Below, piece by piece: positions 1 to 8,945 of a DNA stretch of 64,000 bases. Each line of letters begins with the position of its first letter. Position 1 is the stretch's first letter. Made by a program: the position numbers and the translations under genes. The notes below the pieces were generated by a model. The model was given only the letters and a program-made list of their open reading frames with translations. It did no database searches and had not been told where the DNA came from. This DNA is from CAZPQN01 sp964588795 (GTDB lineage Bacteria > Fidelibacterota > UBA2242): the NCBI GenBank assembly GCA_964588795.1, contig CAZPQN010000011.1, positions 4,002-68,001 of the forward strand, given 5' to 3'.

Positions 1-25
1 CCACGTTCTCTGCGCCCTCTGCGGT

Positions 26-1222
26 TTATTTCCCACGACTAAGATTTTCGACCAGTCCGGAGTAGAAAGCCGCGGCTTGCCAGAGATGTTCGGCGGGTGT
101 CCATTCATTTGGGGCATGCGCCTGTTCCTCGAAACCAGGACCAAAGCCGATGCATGGAATGCCATGCACACCGCAAATCGTCACGCCATTGGTCGAGAAC
201 GTCCATTTGTCGATCACCGGCTCTTTTTCAAACAAGGCCCGATAACTCGCAACACCGGCCCGCACCAGCGGATGATTTTCTTCCAGCTTCCAGGTCGGAT
301 AATATTTCTCCATTGGATAGATCTTATCAGTGAAAGCTTTTTCACGATAAACCGGCAATTCAACTTTGGCCTCGATTTTCAGGCGTTGGATGATTTCCTG
401 AATTTCCGCCAGGGCCGACTCTTTGGTTTCGCCCCAGGTCAGACGCCGATCCAGATAAATCGAACAGAAATCCGGTACGGCGCATAATGACGGGCTGACT
501 GACCGGATCTGACTGAGAACGACGGTGCCTTTGCCTAAAAATTCGTCATTCGCCAGACGCTCGTTGAGCAATTCGATCTCCTTAATCAGCGGCGCGATTT
601 TATAAACAGCGTTGTCGCCGCGTTCCGGTGCGGAACCATGGGCGGAAAGACCGGCCACGGAAATTTCAATTTCCATGCGCCCGCGGTGACCGCGATAAAT
701 ACGACAGCCGGTCGGTTCGGTGAGCACAACGAAGTCCGGACGGATTTTTTCCTCATCGATGATATAATGCCAGCACAGACCGTCGCAATCTTCTTCCATG
801 ACTGTGCCGATCATGTAGATGGTGCAACCTCGCGCCAGATCGAGTTCTTTGATGATCCGCGCGGCGGCCAACATGGACGCCATGCCGCCTTTCTGGTCGG
901 CCGCCCCACGTCCCCAAACCTTGCCGTCTTTAACATGACCAGCATATGGATCGAATTTCCATAAACTGCGATTGCCAATGTCCACCGTGTCAATGTGGGC
1001 GTCGAAGGCGATTTTCACCGGCCCCTTGCCGAGACGACCAATGACATTACCCAGGCCGTCGATAATCACGTCATCGAAGCCAATCGCCTCCATTTCTTTT
1101 TTCAGGCGCTTGATTATGTTTTCCTCTTTACTGCTTAGAGAGGCAATTGAAACGATTTCAGCCAGAAAATCAGCGGTCTTGGTATTTAAAGCCTGTGCTT
1201 TGGCAACAATATTTTTATTCAT
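26..1222 (-). CDS. ygeY: M20-family metallohydrolase, YgeY-like
   Basis: A 398-residue zinc-dependent peptidase/deacylase of the ArgE/DapE/M20 family. The metal-binding set is visible: His76 and Asp78 in AHIDTVD, Asp109 in AADQKGG, and the Glu143-Glu144 pair in MEEDCDG. The dimerisation-domain motif AGLSAHGSAPERG follows near residue 190. Overall sequence matches the YgeY subgroup, annotated as linked to selenium and purine catabolism; its true substrate is not established. The ATG start overlaps the stop of the upstream esterase by 4 bases, so the two are probably co-transcribed. Members of the same genomic context elsewhere (carbamate kinase, COG2403 GTPase) lie about 8 kb away here. Function beyond amide-bond hydrolysis is inference. 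Confidence 0.88.
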   Translation of the reverse strand: MNKNIVAKAQALNTKTADFLAEIVSIASLSSKEENIIKRLKKEMEAIGFDDVIIDGLGNVIGRLGKGPVKIAFDAHIDTVDIGNRSLWKFDPYAGHVKDGKVWGRGAADQKGGMASMLAAARIIKELDLARGCTIYMIGTVMEEDCDGLCWHYIIDEEKIRPDFVVLTEPTGCRIYRGHRGRMEIEISVAGLSAHGSAPERGDNAVYKIAPLIKEIELLNERLANDEFLGKGTVVLSQIRSVSPSLCAVPDFCSIYLDRRLTWGETKESALAEIQEIIQRLKIEAKVELPVYREKAFTDKIYPMEKYYPTWKLEENHPLVRAGVASYRALFEKEPVIDKWTFSTNGVTICGVHGIPCIGFGPGFEEQAHAPNEWTPAEHLWQAAAFYSGLVENLSRGK

Positions 1223-2079
1223 TTCATTCCCGTCTTGAAATTTTTACTGAAGAACAGCAGGTGATATTCGAGCGCATTTGTCCAATAGCCCCAACTATGC
1301 GCGCCGGGTCTTTCGAAATAGTCATGGGGTATCTTTAAGTCCAACAGTTTTTTATGTAATGCAACATTGGTCTGGTACAGGAAATCATCAACGCCGCAGT
1401 CGATTAAAATCGCTTTGCCGCGACCGGTCAACCGGTCGGCCAGAAACAAGGCGGAATTGCCTTCCCATAAGGGCCGGTTGGTTTCATAATCACCCAGAAT
1501 ATCGGCCAGCCCGGCGCGGCGGTCGCCGCTGGACATCGCCATGGCGCCGCTCATACTACCGGCTCCGGCATATTGCTGCGGATATTTGGCCAGTAGAGTG
1601 AAAGCGCCGTGCCCACCCATGCTCAATCCGCAGAGGAAGCGCCCGGTCGAATCAGCGACCGTCCGATAATTTTTATCGATAAATGCGACGACCTCCTGGG
1701 CGATGTAAGTCTCGTACTGAGAGTCCTTGCGGATTGGACTATTGACATACCAGCCGGCATAACCGCCATCCGGGCAGACGATGATAAAACCGTATTTATC
1801 GGCCAAGGGCTTTAAGTCAATTTTCGCCGGCCAGTCGCGATACGAACCGCTCCAGCCGTGCAGGAGGTAAACCACCGGATAACGGCTGGCGGTTTGCTGG
1901 TACTGATCGGGCAGGACGACCACGGCTTTTGGGTTCTTCTGCATGGCCGGGCTGGAGATGGCCAGTGTATCCAACTGCGCGGCCGCAAGCCAGTCGCTCA
2001 GTAAGTAAAGAACAATAATTGTTTTGGGGATCATCCGTGAAAACATCTGAGGGTCTTTCATGGTTTTGCGATTCAGCAT
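1219..2079 (-). CDS. Exported alpha/beta-hydrolase, esterase D family
   Basis: A 286-residue alpha/beta-hydrolase of the esterase D / S-formylglutathione hydrolase / feruloyl-esterase-like group (PF00756). The oxyanion segment YLLHGWSGSY lies near residues 71-80, the nucleophile is Ser153 in GLSMGG, an acid is likely in DCGVDD near 228, and the His lies in GAHSWGYW near 262. A hydrophobic stretch near residues 17-34 looks like a signal peptide, so it probably acts in the periplasm on an ester substrate I cannot name. Four in-frame ATGs occur in the first 16 codons (2079, 2061, 2046, 2034) and none has a clear ribosome site, so the start is uncertain. It overlaps the downstream M20 hydrolase by 4 bases. 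Confidence 0.8.
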   Translation of the reverse strand: MLNRKTMKDPQMFSRMIPKTIIVLYLLSDWLAAAQLDTLAISSPAMQKNPKAVVVLPDQYQQTASRYPVVYLLHGWSGSYRDWPAKIDLKPLADKYGFIIVCPDGGYAGWYVNSPIRKDSQYETYIAQEVVAFIDKNYRTVADSTGRFLCGLSMGGHGAFTLLAKYPQQYAGAGSMSGAMAMSSGDRRAGLADILGDYETNRPLWEGNSALFLADRLTGRGKAILIDCGVDDFLYQTNVALHKKLLDLKIPHDYFERPGAHSWGYWTNALEYHLLFFSKNFKTGMK

Positions 2080-2206
2080 TGACGGCTAAATATCTTCAAC
2101 ATTTGGCAAGTCTGCAAAGGTTTTGTCGCAGTGCAGAGCCTTTAACAAAGCACCCGTTGTCATCATCAGCAATTTTCTTTAAATTGTAGAAGATTCGCAA
2201 TGTCCT

Positions 2207-2235
2207 TTGAAAACCTATAGTTGAGGATGCATAAT
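2207..2235 (+). promoter_or_regulatory. Candidate sigma-70 promoter
   Basis: TTGAAA, a 17-base spacer and CATAAT sit just upstream of the beta-barrel-like gene. The match is good, but the implied transcription start would fall close to position 2242, nearly on top of the ribosome site. Either the start is a little different or this match is fortuitous. Confidence 0.35.
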
Positions 2236-2249
2236 ACAGGGGGTTGGCA

Positions 2250-3863
2250 ATGAGAAAGCGGCTTATTAATCTAATTGTTGGTCTGGTGCTGACCTCATTC
2301 ACTTATGCGCAATCCTACCGGATAGTGGATTATATTCCGGACTCGTTGACTACCTGGCTCTTCCGGCCGAGTCTCGCCTTGAATAGCTCGGGCAGTACAT
2401 CCGCTGGAGAAAATGATTTCCACTTCGACGACTCCGGTCTGACGGTTCCCCATGCAGGAAAAAACTTGAATTTTATTTTCCAGCCGACAGGAAACCTCCA
2501 TTACAAAAAGATCACCAAAAGCCGGGAAATATCCTCTGCGACCAGTCTGACCTATCGGCGAGACCTCGTTTTGTATCTGCATGACTCCGAAAGGGACATG
2601 TTCTCTATCGACTGGAGTACTTACGAGAATAATCGGGATCGGAATATGATAGCCTCTTTCACAGGAAGTTTGAACTGGACCGAATATTTCAAATCGCGCT
2701 GGGGAATTGGCGCCGGCCTTTCAGTCAATGCTCAGAGTAGCATTCAGGAGGTGAGGGACAGGGAGAATACTTTTAATGAACCAATCTTCAAACTACTAAA
2801 AGACTACACCAAGTCTCACAAAGATAATCCTTCCTACGGCTTGTTATTTGGGCCGCGACTATCTTACGGTCGGGTATATGAAGGTCAATATGCCGCCAAA
2901 GCTGAGGAGTTGATGGCAGAACTCAGAAAACAGGGTCGACTGCAAAGAGACCTGAGCAGGGAGGAATTTGTTCAGCTTGCCCAGCTCATTCTTCGGCAGC
3001 GCGAACGCTACCACTACGACAGTCGGATAAAAAATCTCGAAGCAATGGGTACAATAATCGAGTATCTGAAAACAGTCGGAGCCATTTTACCCAATGATAC
3101 AAAAGCCTACCTTGCCTTGCATGACATTTATCTGTTTGCGCCGATTCAGTCGCGCCCATTCGGGACGAAATATTCCATTTACGGGAGCATCGTTCAAAGC
3201 GATGATTACAACAAGCACGAATACGATTTTAGTCGCCAGGAATGCAGGGCGCATTTAGACAGCGAGGACGAGGTTGTCGAGGATAGCCTGCTAAGTTCTA
3301 CCAAAACGCACAGGTTATTTTCATCAAAACGATTCTCTGAAAGCCGGGCAGTCGGGATCAACGCCAGCTACAATAAAATTTATAGCTGGCGGTTCTGGAT
3401 GCAGCTTTCTTCCGATCTGAATTATGAGGAAAGAGAAAATCAATTCCAGCAAAAAGACAGACAGTATTCAGCAAACGACACCACGATAATTTCAGATAGA
3501 AACCGTGGCAAGCAATCCTTTTCCCGCCTGAGCGTTTCTTCGAGCTGGTACTATCAATGGGACAGCCGGTCGCTTGCGTCGGTAGGCGTGGGTGTGGAAT
3601 GGTATTACATGAACGAAAGGCAGCACTCGCCACAAGACGTTCCAAATGATGATGGCAGGACAACGAGTTGCATACTGCACCTCATCCCCCAGGTGAAGTA
3701 TTATCTAAACCCGCAGTGTGTACTAAATGTCAGCAGTACTAATCAGCTCACCCGTACCGGGTCACGCTCCCACTTACAAACCAGTTCTAATAATTATAAG
3801 ACGACCTTGCGGGAATGGCGTTATTCCGGGAGCATCAACTTCAGCCTAATCTATTATATTTAA
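2250..3863 (+). CDS. Exported beta-barrel-like protein of unknown function
   Basis: A 537-residue protein I do not recognise. It begins with a clean signal peptide (basic MRKR, hydrophobic core, cleavage around TYAQS). The rest alternates polar and aromatic residues in short beta-strand-like stretches, with many Tyr/Trp, a helical charged insert around residues 215-260 (QGRLQRDLSREE), and a hydrophobic/aromatic C-terminal strand ending FSLIYYI. This pattern suggests an outer-membrane beta-barrel. ATG 2250 is preferred over an upstream TTG at 2244 because an AGGGGG ribosome site lies 6 bases before it. It is a single-gene unit, divergent from the esterase and convergent with ppdK through a shared hairpin terminator. 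Confidence 0.65.
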   Translation: MRKRLINLIVGLVLTSFTYAQSYRIVDYIPDSLTTWLFRPSLALNSSGSTSAGENDFHFDDSGLTVPHAGKNLNFIFQPTGNLHYKKITKSREISSATSLTYRRDLVLYLHDSERDMFSIDWSTYENNRDRNMIASFTGSLNWTEYFKSRWGIGAGLSVNAQSSIQEVRDRENTFNEPIFKLLKDYTKSHKDNPSYGLLFGPRLSYGRVYEGQYAAKAEELMAELRKQGRLQRDLSREEFVQLAQLILRQRERYHYDSRIKNLEAMGTIIEYLKTVGAILPNDTKAYLALHDIYLFAPIQSRPFGTKYSIYGSIVQSDDYNKHEYDFSRQECRAHLDSEDEVVEDSLLSSTKTHRLFSSKRFSESRAVGINASYNKIYSWRFWMQLSSDLNYEERENQFQQKDRQYSANDTTIISDRNRGKQSFSRLSVSSSWYYQWDSRSLASVGVGVEWYYMNERQHSPQDVPNDDGRTTSCILHLIPQVKYYLNPQCVLNVSSTNQLTRTGSRSHLQTSSNNYKTTLREWRYSGSINFSLIYYI

Positions 3864-3902
3864 GTTAAGGCGGGGTAAATACCCAAGGCTTTGCGTAAAA
3901 CG

Positions 3903-3933
3903 AAAAACCGCGGCTGTTACCCCGCGGTTTTTT
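3903..3933. terminator. Bidirectional intrinsic terminator
   Basis: An 11-bp perfect stem (AAAAACCGCGG paired with CCGCGGTTTTT) around an 8-base loop. A-tract and T-tract flank the GC core on both sides, so it reads as a terminator on either strand. It lies between the convergent beta-barrel-like gene and ppdK. Confidence 0.85.
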
Positions 3934-3954
3934 CGGGAAGATTGCGTATTTGAA

Positions 3955-6705
3955 TTATTTGGTTTTTTCCTCGGCAACCGCCTGCGCCGCCGCGAGGCGG
4001 GCGATCGGCACGCGGAAGGGTGAACAGGAAACGTAGTTCATTCCGACGCGGTGGCAGAACTTGACCGAATTCGGCTCGCCGCCGTGTTCGCCGCAGATAC
4101 CGACTTCGAGTTCCGGACGGGTCTTGCGCCCGCGCTCGATGCCGACCCGGATCAATTCGCCCACGCCCAGTTGGTCAATGGACTGGAACGGATCCACCGG
4201 CAGGATTTTCTTTTCGAGATAGTCGGGCAGGAAGCCGCCGATGTCATCCCGCGAAAAGCCGAACGTCATCTGGGTCAGATCGTTGGTGCCATAGGAGAAG
4301 AACTCGGTGACGGATGCGATCTGGTCGGCGACCAGACAGGCGCGCGGAATTTCGATCATTGTTCCGTACAGGAATTTGATTTTCTTCAGGCCGAATTTCT
4401 TCAGGGTCTCGGCATAGACTTCGTCTACCAGACGTTTCTGGTCGGTGAGTTCCCGGACTTCACCGACGACGGGCACCATGATTTCCGGATAAGGTTTTTT
4501 GCCGGCCTTAAGCAGTTCCGCCGCGGCTTCCAAGATGGCCCGGATTTGCATGCGGGAAACTTCCGGGTAGGTGACGCCCAAGCGCACGCCGCGATGCCCC
4601 ATCATGGGGTTGGATTCGTGCAGATCGGCGGCGCGTTTCTCGAGTTCCGCCAGGGTGATACCGAGGTCTTTGGCCAGAGCTTCCAGTTTTTCTTTTTTAC
4701 GTGGCACAAATTCGTGCAGTGGTGGATCCAGCAGACGGATCACTACTGGCAGGCCGTCCATGGCTTCCAGTGTTGCCTTGATGTCTTTTTTAACATAAGG
4801 GAACAGTTCATCGAGCGCTTTCTGACGTTCCGTCTCGGTTTTGGAGACGATCATCTTGCGCAGGGCAAAAAGCGGAGCGTCACTGCCTTCACCGTAAAAC
4901 ATGTGCTCGGTGCGAAACAGACCGATGCCTTCGGCGCCAAACTGCCGGGCGCGTCTGGCGTCGGCGGGCGTATCGGCATTGGTACGCACACCCAGGCGCC
5001 GCACCGTGTCGCATATTTTCAGGAACTTGACCAGGTCGGGATTTTCGGTGGCGTCAATCATCGGCAGGGCGCCGGCATAGACGTAGCCCTTGGTGCCGTT
5101 CAGCGTGATGACGTCGCCTTCCTTTAAGGTTTTGCCGGCAACGGCAAGAATCTTTTTCTGATAGTCAATATGTAAGGCGCCGCAGCCGACGATACAGCAC
5201 TTGCCCCAGCCGCGCGCAACGAGAGCGGCGTGACTGGTCATTCCGCCGCGGGCGGTCAGGACTGCCTGCGAGGCGCGCATGCCGTCTACGTCTTCAGGAT
5301 TGGTTTCTTCGCGCACCAGGATCACCTTTTTGCCATTTTTAGCCCACTTAACGGCATCCGCCGAAGTAAATACGATCTGTCCGCTGCCCGCGCCCGGCCC
5401 GGCAGGCAGGCCCTTAGCCAGAGGTTCGTGTTTTTTCTCTTCGTGCGGGTCAATAATCGGGTGTAAAAGTTCATCGAGCTGTGCCGGCGAAACCCGCCGA
5501 ACCGCCACTTCTTTGGTGATCAATCGTTCTTTCAGCATATCAATGGCCATGCGCACTGCCGCCGGCCCGTTGCGTTTGCCGATGCGGCACTGTAGCATGA
5601 ACAGGCGTCCCTTTTCGATGGTGAACTCGATGTCCTGCATGTCGCGATAGTGTTTTTCGAGGCGCGTGCGGTAGTCATTCAGTTCCTGATAAAGCCGGGG
5701 CATGCCTTTTTCAAGAGTGACCAGGTTCTTGTTGTGTTCGGAGGTCGAGTATTTATTTAATGGAGCAGGGGTGCGAATGCCGGCTACGACGTCTTCGCCT
5801 TGGGCATTGATGAGATATTCGCCATAGAAGCCATTCTCGCCGCTGCCCGGGTTGCGGGTAAAAGCTACACCGGTTGCGCAATCCGCGCCCATATTGCCAA
5901 AAACCATGGCCTGGACGTTGACTGCCGTGCCCCATTCATCGGGTATGTTTTCGATGCGGCGGTAAGCGATGGCGCGCTTGCCGTTCCAGGAAGCGAACAC
6001 GGCACCGATGCCACCCCACAGCTGTTCCTGAGGATCATCGGGAAATTCCTTGCCGAGCACTTTGCGGATTTGCTTTTTAAAGGCTTTGCATAGTTCCTGC
6101 AGATCGGCGGTGGTCAGGTCGGTATCGCTGGAATATTTTTTGGTTTTTTTGAGATTGTCCATGATTTTTTCCAGCTGGCGACGGATGCCCTTGTCGTCCT
6201 TGGGCTCGATACCCGCCGCTTTTTCCATGACTACGTCAGAGTACATCATGATCAGACGGCGGTAGGCGTCGTAAACGAAACGGGTATTGCCGCCACTCTG
6301 CTTGATCAGGCCGGGAATCGTTTTTTCCGTCAGACCGACGTTCAGTACGGTTTCCATCATACCGGGCATGGAACTGCGGGCGCCGGAGCGCACCGAAACC
6401 AACAGTGGATTGCGCGGATCGCCATACAAACGACCGAGAATTTTTTCGACTTTGGTCAGGGCCCTGGCAACCTGTGCCTGCAGTTCAGCCGGATACTTGC
6501 GTTTATTGGCGTAGTAGTAAGTGCAAACCTCAGTGGTAATGGTGAACCCGGGGGGCACTGGCAGGCGCAGGTCTGGATGACCAGCCATTTCGGCTAAATT
6601 GGCGCCCTTGCCACCGAGCAGATTTTTCATGCTCTCGTTACCGTCAGCTTTACCACCCCCGAAAAAGTAGACATACTTGGGAGTTTTGATTGTTTTTGGT
6701 GTCAT
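3955..6705 (-). CDS. ppdK: Pyruvate, phosphate dikinase
   Basis: A 916-residue PPDK, slightly longer than the usual 870-890. It interconverts pyruvate, ATP and Pi with PEP, AMP and PPi in the cytosol. The N-terminal nucleotide-binding domain starts with the typical LLGGKGANLAEM, the phosphohistidine is His492 in GGMTSHAALVARG, and the PEP/pyruvate domain carries the catalytic Cys871 in GICGEHGG. The GTNDLTQMTFGFSRDD stretch is also typical. An AGAGG ribosome site precedes the ATG. It stands alone, bounded by the bidirectional terminator downstream. With pckG and ptsI also in the window, PEP is a local metabolic hub. Identity is essentially certain; the direction of flux is not visible. Confidence 0.98.
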   Translation of the reverse strand: MTPKTIKTPKYVYFFGGGKADGNESMKNLLGGKGANLAEMAGHPDLRLPVPPGFTITTEVCTYYYANKRKYPAELQAQVARALTKVEKILGRLYGDPRNPLLVSVRSGARSSMPGMMETVLNVGLTEKTIPGLIKQSGGNTRFVYDAYRRLIMMYSDVVMEKAAGIEPKDDKGIRRQLEKIMDNLKKTKKYSSDTDLTTADLQELCKAFKKQIRKVLGKEFPDDPQEQLWGGIGAVFASWNGKRAIAYRRIENIPDEWGTAVNVQAMVFGNMGADCATGVAFTRNPGSGENGFYGEYLINAQGEDVVAGIRTPAPLNKYSTSEHNKNLVTLEKGMPRLYQELNDYRTRLEKHYRDMQDIEFTIEKGRLFMLQCRIGKRNGPAAVRMAIDMLKERLITKEVAVRRVSPAQLDELLHPIIDPHEEKKHEPLAKGLPAGPGAGSGQIVFTSADAVKWAKNGKKVILVREETNPEDVDGMRASQAVLTARGGMTSHAALVARGWGKCCIVGCGALHIDYQKKILAVAGKTLKEGDVITLNGTKGYVYAGALPMIDATENPDLVKFLKICDTVRRLGVRTNADTPADARRARQFGAEGIGLFRTEHMFYGEGSDAPLFALRKMIVSKTETERQKALDELFPYVKKDIKATLEAMDGLPVVIRLLDPPLHEFVPRKKEKLEALAKDLGITLAELEKRAADLHESNPMMGHRGVRLGVTYPEVSRMQIRAILEAAAELLKAGKKPYPEIMVPVVGEVRELTDQKRLVDEVYAETLKKFGLKKIKFLYGTMIEIPRACLVADQIASVTEFFSYGTNDLTQMTFGFSRDDIGGFLPDYLEKKILPVDPFQSIDQLGVGELIRVGIERGRKTRPELEVGICGEHGGEPNSVKFCHRVGMNYVSCSPFRVPIARLAAAQAVAEEKTK

Positions 6706-6841
6706 TTTTAAACCTCTTGGAGTTAATCGGGAATTATGTTAAAAACCGGCGCTAAGTTTACGGTGATTGCAGATTTTTAACAAGTGCGGACTGCGGCAGA
6801 AAAAGCGGGGGCATTTTCAGGTTCTTCGGCGAAATCATCAA

Positions 6842-6876
6842 GGAAAAAAAGAAAGGGCGCCCTGCGAGCGCCCTTT
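6842..6876 (-). terminator. Intrinsic terminator of the membrane-protein gene
   Basis: A 9-bp stem (AAAGGGCGC with GCGCCCTTT, 6852-6876) with a 7-base loop. Read on the minus strand it is followed by CTTTTTTTCC, so it terminates the minus-strand operon ending with the gene at 6902. Confidence 0.85.
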
Positions 6877-6901
6877 AAATACGAAGCTGTGTAAGTGTTG
6901 A

Positions 6902-8125
6902 TTATTCTGTCGGCTGAGATGCGGCGGGAGCAGACTCTTCAGCTTTTGGCTCCTCGCCGGCTTTAGTTTCTTCGGCAGGTGTTGATTCTTCTTCTTTCTT
7001 TTCTTCCTCTTTTTTCTCTTCTTCTTCCTTGAGTTCGTCTTCGTCTTTACGTTCGACCAGGTCCTCATCGTCTTTTTTCTTGCGCAGAATGATGTACAGC
7101 AGAGACTGACCGACGCTCACGTTAGCCAGCAAATACGCTACGACCGTTCCGGCGATGACAAACAGGGCAATACCAATCAGTACAGCCGTGATAATGTCCG
7201 TGATCCCCAGATAGAGCGGTTTGGTGATGCCCAGTGAAGCCGCTGAATAGATTCCGAAGAAACGGCTGATATAGGATGTCAAAGGCGAATTGGTTCCAAA
7301 AATATATGAGGAAGCCTGCTCGACGATGCGCGCCATTTTACCGTCCATCAGCCAGCTGGCCCCGAAGACGAAGTTGAAGAATTTGTAACCCAGGATCAGT
7401 GCCAGCCCGTAAATGTATGTCGCCACGATGGTCAGAGCCCCGATCAAGCCTTCGTAAAGTACCAGGCGCCAGGGTTGAGCCCAGAGGGTCGAGTAGCTTT
7501 GAAAAACGGTTTCCATGGTGTCTTCTTCAGCGGTACCGACGATGGCCGGTGCCAGAATGAAGGAAACGACAAAAACCACCATCGAGTACACCACGAAAGT
7601 GGAAACGATGAAGTAGAGCAGGTAGGGAAGACCCAGGAAAATGATATCCAGTACCGGCCATTTGGCAATCCAGGCGGCGATAATCGCCATTACGACAAAG
7701 AAGGCGATGATTAGCAGAATCGAAACCGGCCCCATAAAGACCGCGAGCCCATGTTTCTTCACATATTTGAAACTGTCTCCGGAAGAGTAAAATTCGTCCC
7801 CCTTTAACTGCTTAAAGGTTATGCGGGACACCGCCAGGGAAGCCCAGAGATAAAGAACAACCCAGGCCAGCATGCCGATGCCACCTACCAGCCAGGTATA
7901 CCAGGCAATCGGCAGACCGGCGAGGAAAAGGCAGGGGAAAAAGTGGTACTGGCCCCAGATCTCACCCAAAGTTTGGCCGTTCAGGAGCAGAGCCAGATAG
8001 GCGAACAGCAGGTAAACCAACCAACCCGCGACCAATCCGATGAAGTGCACCCAGATTTTTTTACCGCTCAGGGCTAAACGCGGGGTGAGGAAAATATCTC
8101 TTACGTCAAAATGTAACTTCTTCAT
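6902..8125 (-). CDS. Polytopic membrane protein with acidic Lys/Glu-rich tail
   Basis: A 407-residue protein of unknown function. Residues 1 to about 345 hold roughly six or seven hydrophobic segments, for example around 25-48, 75-98, 130-155, 160-195 and 225-250, then a pair near 305-345. After an RKKKDDED junction comes a low-complexity tail of about 60 residues built of Glu/Lys runs, then Pro/Ala/Glu (STPAEETKAGEEPKAEES). The tail is expected to be disordered, with side uncertain. A predicted extramembrane loop near residue 260-290 carries GKMARIVEQASSYIFGTNSP. It is the last gene of the minus-strand run ndk - SPOR lipoprotein - this gene, 17 bases after the lipoprotein, and ends at a clear terminator. 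A role in the envelope is inference from the neighbour. Confidence 0.72.
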   Translation of the reverse strand: MKKLHFDVRDIFLTPRLALSGKKIWVHFIGLVAGWLVYLLFAYLALLLNGQTLGEIWGQYHFFPCLFLAGLPIAWYTWLVGGIGMLAWVVLYLWASLAVSRITFKQLKGDEFYSSGDSFKYVKKHGLAVFMGPVSILLIIAFFVVMAIIAAWIAKWPVLDIIFLGLPYLLYFIVSTFVVYSMVVFVVSFILAPAIVGTAEEDTMETVFQSYSTLWAQPWRLVLYEGLIGALTIVATYIYGLALILGYKFFNFVFGASWLMDGKMARIVEQASSYIFGTNSPLTSYISRFFGIYSAASLGITKPLYLGITDIITAVLIGIALFVIAGTVVAYLLANVSVGQSLLYIILRKKKDDEDLVERKDEDELKEEEEKKEEEKKEEESTPAEETKAGEEPKAEESAPAASQPTE

Positions 8126-8142
8126 GATAGTCTCCTTTTCGC

Positions 8143-8913
8143 TTATTGATCTTCACGCACGAAATCAATCCAGGGTTTTTCATGCGGTACTTTTTTCTGA
8201 ATGGCATTCAGCGCCGTTTTAGCTTCTTCGTAGCTGTCAAAAGTGCCGGTACGCACACGGTAGAAAGTTTCCTTGGTTTCCTGAAAGAAAGCCTTCTGAA
8301 TATAGGCATCAATCTCAGCATCCACCAGTTTTTTTAGCGCGTCTTCGGCCTGGTTGTATTTTTTCCAAGACGAGAGCTGAATGGTGTATTTGCCGGCCAC
8401 CTTGGGGATCTTCCGTCCCCGGACGACAGCCCTGGTTACGGCTTTCGGTTTAAGAGAAGGTGGCGGAGCATAGACGGGGACCGGTGGTTGGGCAACGGCG
8501 CCCGGCTTGGCATACTGCGGTAAGGGCGCGGCGGCTTCCGTGATCACTCCAGAGCTACTGTCAGGAGGTGCCTGATCTGCACCTTGGATGTCGCATTTGA
8601 AGATCTGTTTAACAACATCTTTGTTTTCTGCAGAGGTCGCCACGAATTGCACCTCAAAAGCGCCCATGGCATCCGGAACGATCGTTACACTGAATGAGCG
8701 GCTGTCCGGCTGAAAGGAAAGCACATCTAAATTGCTTTCGGCGGGTTTACTGGTGAAAGACCATTTAAAGGTGCACCCGGCGGTATCTTCCGGGGCTTTC
8801 AAAGTGGGGATCAACTCCAGCGGTTTGCCGACGAAACCGGGAACAGGCGGCTGCTTACTGCAACCGTTGATCAGAGTCAAAGTCAGTGCTATAGCGCAAA
8901 GGCCATTTTTCAT
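8143..8913 (-). CDS. SPOR-domain lipoprotein
   Basis: A 256-residue predicted lipoprotein. The lipobox LINGC places the acylated Cys at residue 18. Residues about 25-115 look like an Ig-like/PKD-type beta domain (CTFKWSF ... FEVQFVATSAENKD). A Pro-rich linker follows (PVPVYAPPPSLKPK). The C-terminal 80 residues form a SPOR domain (YTIQLSSWKKYNQAEDALKK ... FYRVRTGTFDSYEEAKTALN), which in known proteins binds denuded peptidoglycan at division sites. ATG 8913 is chosen because a GGAGGG ribosome site lies 7 bases upstream and the lipobox then sits at normal distance; an earlier in-frame start at 8949 would spoil it. It follows ndk and precedes the acidic-tail membrane protein, suggesting a septal or envelope pair. 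Confidence 0.85.
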   Translation of the reverse strand: MKNGLCAIALTLTLINGCSKQPPVPGFVGKPLELIPTLKAPEDTAGCTFKWSFTSKPAESNLDVLSFQPDSRSFSVTIVPDAMGAFEVQFVATSAENKDVVKQIFKCDIQGADQAPPDSSSGVITEAAAPLPQYAKPGAVAQPPVPVYAPPPSLKPKAVTRAVVRGRKIPKVAGKYTIQLSSWKKYNQAEDALKKLVDAEIDAYIQKAFFQETKETFYRVRTGTFDSYEEAKTALNAIQKKVPHEKPWIDFVREDQ

Positions 8914-8945
8914 CAAGGTACCCTCCGAGAAAGATTGAGGAATAA

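Noticed and set aside
2096..2302. A 68-codon minus-strand frame in the gap before the beta-barrel-like gene
   Set aside because: It overlaps that gene's start and signal peptide, has no ribosome site and no recognisable sequence.
4051..5127. A 358-codon open frame on the plus strand inside ppdK
   Set aside because: It is antisense to a strongly conserved enzyme, shows no domain, and its composition follows from the GC-rich third positions of ppdK.
6838..7068. A Lys/Arg-rich frame overlapping the end of the membrane-protein gene
   Set aside because: It is another reading of the Glu/Lys repeat tail and overlaps the intrinsic terminator.
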